DNA from: Actinomadura macra NBRC 14102
GTDB lineage: Bacteria > Actinomycetota > Actinomycetes > Streptosporangiales > Streptosporangiaceae
NCBI RefSeq assembly: GCF_001552215.1
Contig: NZ_BCQT01000015.1
Coordinates: forward strand, 235,805 to 299,804
Direction: 5' to 3'
DNA length: 64,000 nucleotides
Positions 8,627 through 18,387 of this stretch are shown here, in pieces. Position 1 is the first letter of the stretch. Every line of letters begins with the position of its first letter. A program made the position numbers and the translations under genes. The notes under the pieces are model-generated. The model ran no database searches, was not told where the DNA came from, and saw only the letters and a list, made by a program, of their open reading frames with translations.

Positions 8627-9053
8627 AACCGCCGTCCGCGCATCCGACCCGCGCATCCGACCCGCGCGCCGAAGTGGCGGCGCGCGGGCTCCGGATCTCG
8701 CTTACCTGTCTTCCAGATCGCTCAGGCGACCGTGCCCGCGCAGGTCACCCACGGGAGAGCGCGCGGACTAGGTGCTCGACCAACTCACTCACGAGGCAGA
8801 GGTGTGGACGGACCACAGGCGTTCACGGACATGGCCGTCCCAGACCGTCCCTGGCCGCGGCCGTAGTTGACCGTGTGCCACCGGCCCGTGCCGGAGTCGA
8901 CAACTGCACGGACCAGGCGCGCATACTGAGGATGCCCGGATCAGACGTCCTGGCTGGACTCCGCGCGTGGGCTGGATGTCCGCCGTGGACGAATGGAAGA
9001 GATCTCGCTATCCGGTGGCGGTGACCAGGGTCCCTGGCGGTGGCGTCTCGCCC
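8627..9053. other. intergenic stretch, no gene recognised
   Basis: These 427 bases lie between the CMD gene and the end of the minus-strand LLM gene. Open frames on both strands lack ribosome sites and family resemblance. A short direct repeat (GCATCCGACCC twice, around 8640-8663) is the only structure noticed. Confidence 0.5.
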
Positions 9054-9923
9054 TCAGCGTCCCGCGGGCACGATCTTCTGGGTCTGCGACAGCGCCTCGC
9101 CAAGAAGGCCGGCGAGGTCCTGACCGGTCCCCTGCGAGAAGATCACCTGGTCAATGCCGGATTCGGCGAGCCGCCCGATGGCGTCGACGGCCGCGTCCAC
9201 CGAAGGCTCGCCCGCCAGGAATGTCAGCGCGGTCTTCTCGATGTCGGCATAGTCGCGCCCTTCCCGCTCGCAGTGTTCGCGCAGGATCTCCAGCTTCCGG
9301 GGGAGTTCCTCGCCGTCGAAGAGATTGCACGCATCGGCGTACTTAGCGACGAACCGCAGCGTCTTCTTCTCGCCACCCCCACCGATCAGAATCGGTGGAT
9401 GCGGCCGTTGCAGCGCGGGCGGTGAATTCAGCGGACGCTCCAGCCGGTAATGCTCACCCTCGAACGCGGTCTCGTCCCCCTTCCACATCTGATGTGTGAT
9501 CTTGAGCGTCTCCTCCAGCCGCTCGAACCTCTCCGCCGTAGGTGGGAAGGCCACGCCGAGGCCGCGCGACTCCTCGTCGTTCCACGCCGCCCCGATGCCC
9601 AGCCATGCCCGTCCGCCCGACAGGACGTCCAGCGTCGTCACCGTCTTCACGAGGATCCCCGGATGCCGGTAGGTGACACCGGTGACCATCGTCCCGAGCG
9701 TGATTCGCTCGGTCAGCGCCGCGGCGTACGCCAGCGCGGAATAGCCCTCCAGCATGGGCTCCTCAGCCGCCCCCACCACCTGGATCTGGAAGAAGTGGTC
9801 CATCACCCAGAGGGAACGCAGCCCGGCGTCGTCGGCCTCCCGAGCGATCCGGCCGAACGTAGGCCCGATCTGGTCAGGGCCGCCTGGGAAGGTAAAACTG
9901 GGAACCTGCAGCCCGACATGCAT
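9054..9923 (-). CDS. LLM class F420-dependent oxidoreductase
   Basis: 289 residues of luciferase-like TIM-barrel. The start MHVGLQVPSF, the SLWVMDHFFQ motif near residue 40, ALTERITLGTMVTGVTYRHP around residue 90 and RAWLGIGAAWNDEE around 125 are typical of F420-dependent LLM enzymes (TIGR03560-like), which move hydride between reduced F420 and unknown substrates. The gene is transcribed leftward from a promoter with a 19-bp spacer and a MerR-type operator (9989-10019), so it is probably activated by the MerR protein encoded at 13,237. Confidence 0.9.
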   Translation of the reverse strand: MHVGLQVPSFTFPGGPDQIGPTFGRIAREADDAGLRSLWVMDHFFQIQVVGAAEEPMLEGYSALAYAAALTERITLGTMVTGVTYRHPGILVKTVTTLDVLSGGRAWLGIGAAWNDEESRGLGVAFPPTAERFERLEETLKITHQMWKGDETAFEGEHYRLERPLNSPPALQRPHPPILIGGGGEKKTLRFVAKYADACNLFDGEELPRKLEILREHCEREGRDYADIEKTALTFLAGEPSVDAAVDAIGRLAESGIDQVIFSQGTGQDLAGLLGEALSQTQKIVPAGR

Positions 9924-9988
9924 GGCAGATGCTCCTAATTCTCAAGATTCTCGAATGTTCAAGCGGGTCGCATCGGACGTCGAGGACA

Positions 9989-10019
9989 ACTTTGCGACCT
10001 GGAGCACACTCCAGGTCAA
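9989..10019 (-). promoter_or_regulatory. MerR-type promoter and operator of the LLM gene
   Basis: Read on the minus strand: TTGACC (10019-10014), a 19-base spacer, then CAAAGT (9994-9989). The overlong 19-bp spacer filled by a dyad is the hallmark of MerR-activated promoters. The dyad ACCTGGAGTGTGCTCCAGGT (9997-10016) is identical, base for base, to the one before the MerR gene at 13,203-13,222. Confidence 0.8.
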
Positions 10020-10324
10020 GTCACCCTGTCCCCTTCCTACCCGCCCTCGCCCCCCGGCCCGTAGAGACCACAGCGTCCCCGGACTACGCTCGCGACGCGA
10101 CTGACTCGCGCGGCAGCGCTGCATTGCCCTGGGGTGTGGTCGGTGTTAGCGGGCCACTCCTGCGTGCGGACCTGCCGATCTATGGGGTGCGTCCTCGCTC
10201 TCGTTCTCGTTCATGGAACTTCTCGTTGGTTCAGAGGCATCCAGTACCCGCCATCCGCATGCATTTATGAGTTCATTCTTTGTGGGGCATGGATATTGAC
10301 GGGTTGGTCTCTGTGGAGAACTCT

Positions 10325-10366
10325 AGTTCGGAGTTCGGAGTTCGGAGTTCGGAGTTCGGAGTTCGG
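10325..10366. repeat. AGTTCGG heptamer tandem repeat
   Basis: Six perfect copies of AGTTCGG occupy 10325-10366 and abut the first 171-bp inverted element, which begins at 10367. Confidence 0.95.
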
Positions 10367-10537
10367 CGGTGGGGACGGCGCTGCGTACGGGGCCGCCCCT
10401 CCGAAGTCAAGGGCGCTTCGCGTCGCTACGCGATGGGACTTCGTCCCACCCTTGACTTCGGAGCCTCTGCGGCCCCTGGGTGCAGCTTTTGTCGGGCAGG
10501 CTCCGCCTGCCCCCCGCCCGACGCGCCGCCCCCACCG
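10367..10537 (+). repeat. 171-bp MITE-like element, copy 1
   Basis: Begins CGGTGGGGACGGCGC and ends GCGCCGCCCCCACCG, so the ends form 15-bp terminal inverted repeats with one mismatch. Inside are further palindromes: CCGAAGTCAAGGG and CCCTTGACTTCGG bracket a second hairpin (GGGACTTCGTCCC), and GTCGGGCAGGC / GCCTGC...CCCGAC form another. A second copy at 12764-12934, inverted, matches at 169 of 171 positions. No transposase is encoded and no target duplication is evident. Four nested hairpins mean that it could also fold as RNA. Confidence 0.85.
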
Positions 10538-10700
10538 TGGATTCTGGGAGCGGCAAGCGACATTCAAATTGACAAGATGTCCGAAATTATCAGGTTTTGT
10601 TCTGTGTCCATTATGGGATATCTCGATGGTGACAATAATCGAACCTGATATCGGGATCCAGGGCAGGCATTGTTCAAGGTTGTTCGAGTATTATGGGAAC

Positions 10701-11933
10701 ATGCGTTCGATGGTGATCGATCTTGATGAGGCGTCCACTGCGGAAATGGTGGATGCTCTCTCGGTGATCACGGCCGAACTCGCTCAGCGGCCCACTCCGG
10801 AGTCCGCGGCGGCATGCATGGAACTCACTGAAACGCTCGCAGCCACAACCGACCAATGCGAGAGCGTCCTGGCCGGATTCATCGGCCGCGTCGACACCCA
10901 CGGCGAAGTGCAACGTTGGGGCCTGCCCTCCACTCGTGCCTGGCTGCGCTCCCGACTGGGCATGCGTGACCACCACGCCACCCAACGCCTCACCGCGGCC
11001 CGCCAACGCCATCGCCTGCCCCACACCGCCAAACTGTGGGCAGCCGGTGAGCTGTCACGCGACTACGCCGCCACCATCGCCGAGGCCGTCGCCCGCTTGG
11101 ACGACCACGAGTGCGCTGCCGCCGAGTCCCTGCTGCTCGATATGACCAGCCAAGGCTTCTCTCCCGGCAAACTCGCGTCCTTCGGCCGCCGCATCCGCGA
11201 GGTGATCGCCGAACGTGATGGCACCGAAACTCCCGACGCCGACTCCCGGCGCGGCTACGACCGCTCCTGGATCACCTCTACCCGCTCGCTGGACGGCGGC
11301 CGCTACATCAAGGGCTGGCTCAACGCCGAGGACGCCGCGGTGTGGGACGGGGCGTTGGCGCAGCTGGCCGCCCCAGCCGGTACCGATGACCGTCGCGATC
11401 TGCCTGAGCGCACGGCCGCCGCGCTGTGCGGAGTGCTGGCGGGTGGTCACACCGCCACCAAGGTCACCGTGATCTGCGACCTGGACACCCTCACCGGCGG
11501 CACCGCCCCCGCTCGCCTAGCCGATGGCACACCAATCCCCGCGGCGCATGCACGCCGTATCGCCCTGTCGGCCGGGGTCTCCCCGCTCATTCTGGGCCGT
11601 GGAAACGTCCCGCTGTATCTCGGCCACCGGCACCGCTTCGCCAGTCCCGGACAGCGCCGGGTTCTGGAAACCCTCTATCCCACCTGCGCCGTCCGCGACT
11701 GTGAGGTCCCCGCCACCCTGTGCGAGGTTGACCACGTCGACGGCTGGGCCTTGGGCAACAGCCCCACCGACATCGACAAACTCGCCCTGTGCTGCGGATG
11801 GCATAACCGCTTCAAGCACACCAACGCCGAACAGATCCGCATCAGCCGAAACGCTGACGGACGCTACCTCTACCGGGTCCTACCGCCGCCGGATGGCGCC
11901 AGAAGGCAGCACTCAAGATCCACGTTCAGGTGA
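10701..11933 (+). CDS. DUF222 / HNH endonuclease domain protein (13E12-repeat type)
   Basis: 410 residues: a helical DUF222 region (residues ~20-300, with WLRSRLGMRDHHATQRL and a run of helices) followed by an HNH motif near residue 350, CEVDHVDGWALGN then LALCCGWHNRFKH, which includes the Cys-His zinc and catalytic His positions. The architecture is that of the REP13E12 proteins of Mycobacterium, which are multicopy and linked to mobile DNA; their action is presumed to be DNA nicking or cleavage. The frame is open upstream to GTG 10134, but that part overlaps the repeats, so ATG 10701 (or ATG 10710) is chosen. The gene is bracketed by the inverted 171-bp elements. Confidence 0.87.
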   Translation: MRSMVIDLDEASTAEMVDALSVITAELAQRPTPESAAACMELTETLAATTDQCESVLAGFIGRVDTHGEVQRWGLPSTRAWLRSRLGMRDHHATQRLTAARQRHRLPHTAKLWAAGELSRDYAATIAEAVARLDDHECAAAESLLLDMTSQGFSPGKLASFGRRIREVIAERDGTETPDADSRRGYDRSWITSTRSLDGGRYIKGWLNAEDAAVWDGALAQLAAPAGTDDRRDLPERTAAALCGVLAGGHTATKVTVICDLDTLTGGTAPARLADGTPIPAAHARRIALSAGVSPLILGRGNVPLYLGHRHRFASPGQRRVLETLYPTCAVRDCEVPATLCEVDHVDGWALGNSPTDIDKLALCCGWHNRFKHTNAEQIRISRNADGRYLYRVLPPPDGARRQHSRSTFR

Positions 11934-12763
11934 CTCGCCCAATAGTTCGAAAGCGAGTCGGCATACTCGCTTTCCCCTTCAGTCGGTTCCCCCCACCGGC
12001 AGATCAAGGCTGCCAAACGCGAATCGGGGTAGTTATGTGCGTCAGGCGGCACTTCCGCTAGCTTCCACGACCCCAAGAACGGCAGGATGAACCCAGTACC
12101 GGACTCCTAGATATGACCGAGAACCAGGGTGCACGGGAAGATCCCTCGGAATGTCGGTGCGGTGGTGCAGGGTCTGTTCCATGGGCTTGAATGGAGAGTA
12201 TCTGCGGGTCACGGCAACGCGACTCGCCAAAACGATTAGAAGACCTGCGCAAGCCGTGAATCAATGCGCCAAGTCATGGAAGCTGCGGTCCTCCCCGCCA
12301 GGCGCGGTCTCTGACCACCTATAGAGGATGGCGCGTAGTCGCCTTCATTCTCGAAAGCGCCGGTTCTCTTCCGAACATCGTCTGTGGCGACCACACCCTC
12401 ACCGGTCACCCCTCACCGGTCACCGGTGAGGGCCGCTGAAGTACGTGCCCACTGAGCGGATTAAAGAGACTGCAGACAGGCTTACCGGCCTCTCCTGCGA
12501 CGACCTGATCGCGGGGTGACTCTCGCTGAGCTGCTGGAGACGCTGAGTTGACGGAGGTGGAGAGCTATCCGTCCTTCTGGGCGAGGAGGATTGCGCTCGA
12601 TTGGGTGCGTAGATGGCGCGAAGGTGTTGAGCCATTCTTCCGGCTTGCCGCCGAACAGGACGGCGCCATGCTGACCTGGTTGGACTGATAATGAGTGGTG
12701 GCAACCCTTGACCCCGTAGCGGATGACGGTACGGGACAGCCGGTTGATGTGCCGTACGTGGGA
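11934..12763. other. non-coding island stretch, no gene recognised
   Basis: 830 bases between the HNH gene and the second 171-bp element. Short frames on both strands show no family resemblance, no consistent codon bias and no ribosome sites; base composition is lower in GC than surrounding genes. A palindrome at 12410-12432 is listed separately. Decayed remnants of mobile genes are possible but cannot be shown from the sequence alone. Confidence 0.5.
12396..12432. repeat. direct repeat running into a perfect palindrome
   Basis: CCCTCACCGGTCAC occurs twice in tandem (12396-12409 and 12410-12423). The second copy forms a perfect palindrome with the following bases: CCCTCACCGGT, one base, ACCGGTGAGGG (12410-12432). 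The one-base centre suits a protein-binding site better than an RNA terminator. Confidence 0.75.
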
Positions 12764-12934
12764 CGGTGGGGGCGGTGCGTCGGGCGGGGGGCAGGCGGAG
12801 CCTGCCCGACAAAAGCTGCACCCAGGGGCCGCAGAGGCTCCGAAGTCAAGGGTGGGACGAAGTCCCATCGCGTAGCGACGCGAAGCGCCCTTGACTTCGG
12901 AGGGGCGGCCCCGTACGCAGCGCCGCCCCCACCG
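12764..12934 (-). repeat. 171-bp MITE-like element, copy 2 (inverted)
   Basis: The reverse complement of copy 1 (10367-10537), identical except for two positions, one near each end. Here the terminal repeats extend outward by three bases (GGA...TCC). The two copies point in opposite directions and enclose about 2.2 kb with the DUF222/HNH gene, resembling the ends of a composite unit. Confidence 0.85.
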
Positions 12935-13199
12935 TCCAGGAAGAACACGATGGATCAATACGTCTGTTGGCCCTGGTCAAATGTCTGTTACCCGGTTCGT
13001 TATCGCTCTGGAAATCGGGTTGATCGCCGCGTCCACAACCCACCATCATGCGAATCAAGATCCAAGAATCAGACGATCCTTCTAGTCCCGCAGATCAGCT
13101 GATCCGCTGACCTCGTGGTACCTCGCAGGTTCGCCTCTAAGAGCGTCGGGCGGGCAACTCTGAACGCGCGGACGAGAAGGGCCAGGGCATGCAGAGCTG

Positions 13200-13230
13200 T
13201 TGACCTGGAGTGTGCTCCAGGTGGGATTCT
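13200..13230 (+). promoter_or_regulatory. MerR-type promoter and operator of the MerR gene
   Basis: TTGACC (13200-13205), a 19-base spacer and GATTCT (13225-13230), with the dyad ACCTGGAGTGTGCTCCAGGT at 13203-13222. The same 20-bp dyad controls the LLM gene 3.2 kb to the left. The GTG start follows six bases after the -10 hexamer, so the transcript is likely leaderless. Confidence 0.75.
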
Positions 13231-13236
13231 GGGCGG

Positions 13237-13614
13237 GTGAGTTCTTATTCTCCGGCTCAAACCGTCGAGAAGACCGGGTTCAGTATCGACACGCTGCGTT
13301 ACTACGAGAAGATCGGACTGCTGCCAGGGATCGCCCGGAACGCCTCCGGACAGCGGGTGTTCAGCGAGGACGACCTGTCGTGGCTCGGGATGCTGCGGTG
13401 CCTGCGGGAGACGGGTATGCCGATCGCGGAGATGCTGCGGTACACGGAACTCGCTCGGGGTGGGGAGGAGACCGTCCAGGAGCGGCTTGCGATCTTGCAG
13501 GACCACGATCGGCGGGTAGAGGAGCAGATCGCCAGGCTGAGGGAACAGCAAGAGCAGATCCACTGGAAGATCGGCATCTATCAAGGGACGGTCCACGTAA
13601 CTGCCCCGGCTTGA
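13237..13614 (+). CDS. MerR family transcriptional regulator
   Basis: 125 residues. The N-terminal winged helix has the MerR signature TGFSIDTLRYYEKIGLLPG and FSEDDLSWLGMLRCLRETGMPI, then a dimerisation helix (residues ~80-115). No Cys pair is seen in the C-terminal part, so a metal or SoxR-type cluster sensor is unlikely; the ligand is unknown. GTG 13237 is chosen because it lies just behind the MerR-type promoter and gives the usual N-terminus; the frame's first GTG (13210) is inside the operator. It probably regulates itself and the LLM oxidoreductase at 9,054, whose promoter has the same operator. Confidence 0.9.
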   Translation: MSSYSPAQTVEKTGFSIDTLRYYEKIGLLPGIARNASGQRVFSEDDLSWLGMLRCLRETGMPIAEMLRYTELARGGEETVQERLAILQDHDRRVEEQIARLREQQEQIHWKIGIYQGTVHVTAPA

Positions 13615-14158
13615 TCAGCCGACTTCCACATCCTCCCTAGCCATCTGCCTCCCTAGCCATCCGCCCCCCTAGCCATCTGCTGCCCCGCCACCAACTCGTC
13701 CTGCCAAGCCCGCCCGCGCCCATTTGCACCGGCCGAGTGCATATCGCCTTCTCACGCGCGCACTCGTAGCAGATCCGCCATACGCCGCACGCATCCGTGG
13801 CTACCCGCATGTCAGAGTCTTGTCTGCGGGTCGTGTTCCTCGGCGCGCTTCGTGTCATCCCCGCTGGTTGGCCACTCCCGCTGGCCAGCCACTCCTGCCT
13901 GTTAGCCACGCCTGTTGGTGAGCCACTTCTGTGGTTGGGCGGCTCCGTGAGCCAGCGCCCGTGTCCTTCATGTTCCGCACCCGTCTATCCCTTTCTGCCT
14001 CACCGCTTCTCGTCCGTCGATCTGCGCATGTTCATCGACTCGCCTGCCCTCGCGGTGCACGCGCTCTACGCGCTACATGGCCTCCTGCCGGTCCTTGCTC
14101 CGATCTGCCGCAGGCGGAGGGTGCTCCGGCACTGTGAGCCCACCGCACGGCCTGCCGC
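13615..14158. other. non-coding stretch with short degenerate repeats
   Basis: 544 bases with no recognisable gene. A 16-bp unit, CCCTAGCCATCTGCCT, is repeated three times with small changes (13635-13682). A looser series of CCACTCCTGCC-like units spans about 13868-13935. Open frames here lack coding features. Confidence 0.55.
13635..13682. repeat. 16-bp tandem repeat
   Basis: Three adjacent 16-bp copies beginning CCCTAGCCAT at 13635, 13651 and 13667, differing only in the last six bases. Confidence 0.8.
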
Positions 14159-14551
14159 CTACTGGGCGTCAGCCGACTGCTGGGAACTCAGTAGTACTTG
14201 CGTGCGAGCCCAGATCTCGGTCGGGTCGAAGCGGTCGGCCGTCCATGTGTGGGAGTGGATCTGGCCGCGGGTTCGGAAGCGGCGCATGATCGCGACGTGC
14301 GGTGGCCAGGCGACGAAGCGGTGGAGGTCGGCGGTGGTCTTCCAGACGGAGACGGAACCGCTGCGGCGTTGCAGTGGCTTGGACCATAGCCACAGGCCCA
14401 CCGCGCCGCCGAGGTCGGGCCAGGCTCGGCGGAGCGACAGACCTGCCTGGTAGATGGACGGCAGGTCGCAGGCGTTGCCGGTGAAGTCGGTGACGCTGAT
14501 CAAGACGGGGCCGTCGGCTTCGGCGGGGCCTGGACGCCAGCGGGTTCTCAT
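14159..14551 (-). CDS. hypothetical protein, monooxygenase/DUF3291-like fold suspected
   Basis: 130 residues. The segment SGSVSVWKTTADLHRFVAWPPHVAIMRR has the pattern of antibiotic-biosynthesis-monooxygenase-like or DUF3291 proteins (a strand, then W, then a helix with a conserved His), but I do not recognise a named family with certainty. Its ATG overlaps the stop of the preceding TIGR03086 gene by four bases (14548-14551), so the two are translated as a pair. The protein has no signal sequence. A stretch of clustered Trp and Arg residues at the N-terminus is unusual. Confidence 0.62.
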   Translation of the reverse strand: MRTRWRPGPAEADGPVLISVTDFTGNACDLPSIYQAGLSLRRAWPDLGGAVGLWLWSKPLQRRSGSVSVWKTTADLHRFVAWPPHVAIMRRFRTRGQIHSHTWTADRFDPTEIWARTQVLLSSQQSADAQ

Positions 14552-15147
14552 GGGGTGCGGCCGAGAAGGGTGAGGAGGCGGTCTTCGGGAGTGGCGCCGG
14601 CCGGGGTTGGGACGGGCTTGTCGAAGGAGGTGCCCGGGCCGCGATCGTCGGCGGGGACGATGGCGGCGACCTTCAGGGATGCGGTGATGAGTTCTTCGGA
14701 CGGTTCCCAGGGGACGCGGATCGTGGCGGCGACGTCCCAGGCGTGGACGACGAGGTCGACGAAATGGAAGCTGATCGCCAGGGAGGCGGGGAAGCCGCCG
14801 CCGTCGCGGATCTCGGGGAGGATGAACTCCTGATCGAGCGCTGCTTCTGCGAAGGCGGCGGTGACGAGGTCCGCGGAGGCTTTGGCGGCGGCTACGGGGT
14901 CGGTGCCGAGGTCACCGTTCCGCCAGTTGCGGAGGCGGGCGCCGTCGCCGCGTGCGGCGGCTGCGAAGCCTTCGTCCTGGCTCACCTGGTGGCGCAGGAG
15001 GCCGTGCAACGTCCAATCGGGGCAGGGGGTGGCCAAGGTGAGCTGGTGGGGCCGTACTTGGGCGACCGTGGAGAGGTAGAGGTCGAGTGCCTTCAGGTCG
15101 AGCGGGCGGAAGTCGGTGTCGAGTAGTTCGGTCAGCATGTGGCTCAC
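14548..15147 (-). CDS. TIGR03086 family metal-binding protein (mycothiol-dependent/DinB-like)
   Basis: 199 residues. LTLATPCPDWTLHGLLRHQVSQDEGFAAAARGD is the signature of the TIGR03086 proteins, which share the DinB four-helix fold with mycothiol-dependent maleylpyruvate isomerase; the His in LLRH and a later His (AISFHFVDLVVHAWDVA) are the metal ligands. The reaction is unknown; a mycothiol-linked transfer is typical of relatives. It is the first gene of a two-gene leftward operon and is divergent from the MocR-type regulator, with 73 bases between. ATG 15138 is an alternative start. Confidence 0.85.
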   Translation of the reverse strand: MSHMLTELLDTDFRPLDLKALDLYLSTVAQVRPHQLTLATPCPDWTLHGLLRHQVSQDEGFAAAARGDGARLRNWRNGDLGTDPVAAAKASADLVTAAFAEAALDQEFILPEIRDGGGFPASLAISFHFVDLVVHAWDVAATIRVPWEPSEELITASLKVAAIVPADDRGPGTSFDKPVPTPAGATPEDRLLTLLGRTP

Positions 15148-15220
15148 GCTAGGGAGGCTGAGAGGCCCAGGTACAGGGCCAAAATTGCGGGAAATGACTG
15201 AGCCGATTTAGGGTCGTCGG

Positions 15221-16654
15221 GTGGATCTGCATGTGAGCCTCATGGGGCGACGGGATCTCGCCGGGCAGATCTACCAGCAGCTTCGTGCGGCGATCCTGGA
15301 CGGACGGCTACGCGCCGGCGAGGCGCTTCCGCCTACCAGGGAACTGGCGCGACGTCTGGAGATCTCCCGTAACACGGTGGCCGTGGCCTATGACCGGCTG
15401 ACCGCGGAGGGGTTCTTGAGCAGTCGGGTGGGCGCCGGGACGTTCGTGCAGGAGACCGGGCCGGTGTCGCGTGGAGCGCCGGCGGCGTCGCCGCTCAGGC
15501 CGCGGGGGATCTGGAACGAGATATCCGCGTGGCCGGCGTGGACGCCGGGTGTCCGGTGGGACTTCCGGGCCGGTCTGCCCGATGTGCGGCTGTTTCCGTA
15601 CGAGTCCTGGCGGCGAATCATGGCGGGACGGCTGCGGGCTTCGGCGCTGGACGATCCCGCGGCGGCGGGCGACCCGGCGGGTCTTCCCGATCTGCGGCGG
15701 GCGATCGCCCGGCATGTGGGGGTTTCGCGGTCGGTGCGGGCGACGGCCGATGACGTCGTCGTCACCTCGGGGATCCAGCAGGCTCTGGACCTGATCGTCC
15801 GTGTGTTGCTGGAGCCGGGGGACGTGGTGGCGGTGGAGGATCCGGGGTACCCGCCGGCGCATCTGCTGCTGAGGGCGGCCGGCATGCGGGTGCGGGGTGT
15901 CCCCGTCGACGCCGAGGGTCTGCGGGTGGACGCGCTGCCGGCGGACGCGCGGGCCGTCTACGTCACTCCGTCGCATCAGTTTCCGTTGGGCATGCCGATG
16001 TCGCTGCCGAGGCGGCGGGCCCTGCTCGACTGGGCGCGGCGGCGGGACGTGGTGGTCGTCGAGGACGACTACGACACCGAGTACCGCTATGGCGGCCGTC
16101 CGATCGAGCCGCTGCAGAGCCTCGACGAGGACGGGCGGGTGCTCTACATGGGCACCTTCTCCAAGATCATGCGTCCGGTGTTGCGGCTCGGGTTCCTGGT
16201 GGCGCCGCCGGCGCTGCACCGTGCGTTCCGGATGGCCCGGTATGTCTCGTCCTGGCATGCGGAGTTGCCGACGCAGGCCGCGCTCGCCCGGTTCATCGAG
16301 GAGGGGCTGCTGGCTCGGCACATCCGCAGGTCGCGCCGCGAATACCAGGCGCGGCACGAGCGGGTCGCGGAGCTGGTCGACGAGCGGTTCGACGACCTCG
16401 CCCTCATCCCGTCCGCCGCGGGACTGCACCTGAGCGCAACTCTCCCGGACGGGACGGACGACGCGCGGCTCGTCCGGCGGGCGCTCGCCGAAGGTGTCGG
16501 GCTGTTCGCGCTGTCGGAGTTCGCCGTCACCGGGCCGGTCGTTCCGGGGCTGGTGTTCGGCTACGGCGCCGTGGCCCGACCCGAGATCGATATCGGTCTC
16601 GCACGGCTACGTGAGGTCATCGCCGGCCGGGACGCGCCTGGTCCCGCGACCTGA
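15221..16654 (+). CDS. MocR/PdxR-type regulator (GntR-aminotransferase fusion)
   Basis: 477 residues. An N-terminal GntR winged helix (DLAGQIYQQLRAAILDGRLRAG, PPTRELARRLEISRNTVAVAYDRL, residues ~10-75) is joined to a fold-type-I aminotransferase domain (residues ~120-470). The PLP lysine lies in MGTFSKIMRPVLRLGF, preceded by the DDYDTEYRYGGRP motif. Such proteins sense pyridoxal phosphate or an amino compound and activate vitamin B6, GABA or related genes. It is divergent from the TIGR03086 gene, a plausible target. GTG 15221 has no ribosome site and may be leaderless. Confidence 0.92.
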   Translation: MDLHVSLMGRRDLAGQIYQQLRAAILDGRLRAGEALPPTRELARRLEISRNTVAVAYDRLTAEGFLSSRVGAGTFVQETGPVSRGAPAASPLRPRGIWNEISAWPAWTPGVRWDFRAGLPDVRLFPYESWRRIMAGRLRASALDDPAAAGDPAGLPDLRRAIARHVGVSRSVRATADDVVVTSGIQQALDLIVRVLLEPGDVVAVEDPGYPPAHLLLRAAGMRVRGVPVDAEGLRVDALPADARAVYVTPSHQFPLGMPMSLPRRRALLDWARRRDVVVVEDDYDTEYRYGGRPIEPLQSLDEDGRVLYMGTFSKIMRPVLRLGFLVAPPALHRAFRMARYVSSWHAELPTQAALARFIEEGLLARHIRRSRREYQARHERVAELVDERFDDLALIPSAAGLHLSATLPDGTDDARLVRRALAEGVGLFALSEFAVTGPVVPGLVFGYGAVARPEIDIGLARLREVIAGRDAPGPAT

Positions 16655-16763
16655 CTCCGTGGCCCTGCCTCGCGGGCTGACCCGGGTGGGCTGGTCTTGC
16701 AGGCTGACCTCACGAGCTGGGCCGGGCGCTACCGGGTCGGGCCGGGAGTGATCTTAAAGATCG

Positions 16764-18044
<1,281 letters not shown>

Positions 18045-18387
18045 CGGGGGGCCGCCTGGGGGTGGGCAGAATCTCGGTGCGCCATCACATCGCGCACCGA
18101 ACGGTTTGTCCAGAGTCAGCCTAGGGTTACTCGCCGTTAACCGGTCCGGGGGCGGCCAGGGACGATGGGCCGGCCGGATCCGAGGGCGGCACACGGGCCG
18201 GATCCGGGACGGATGGCCTTGTCCAATACTCGGGGAGGCGGTCGTGTCAAGGCCGTTCCCGTCCTCGCGGATCCCGCTGGAGATCGCGAAACCGCCGTGC
18301 GACGCTGCTGACCGAGGCGGAGGCCGCGCCCGCGTCCGGCGGCGCCGCTCCGCCCGGCCCCGTCCAGGGCCCGAAGGAGGAGCTCCC

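Noticed and set aside
10134..10700. Long N-terminal extension of the DUF222/HNH reading frame
   Set aside because: The frame crosses the heptamer array and the 171-bp element. The residues are low complexity, and the same sequence read in the inverted copy gives another unrelated frame.
12482..12958. Possible gene fragment on the minus strand of the island (HINRLSRTVIRYGVKG region)
   Set aside because: It begins inside the 171-bp element and lacks any family I recognise; a decayed gene is possible but cannot be supported.
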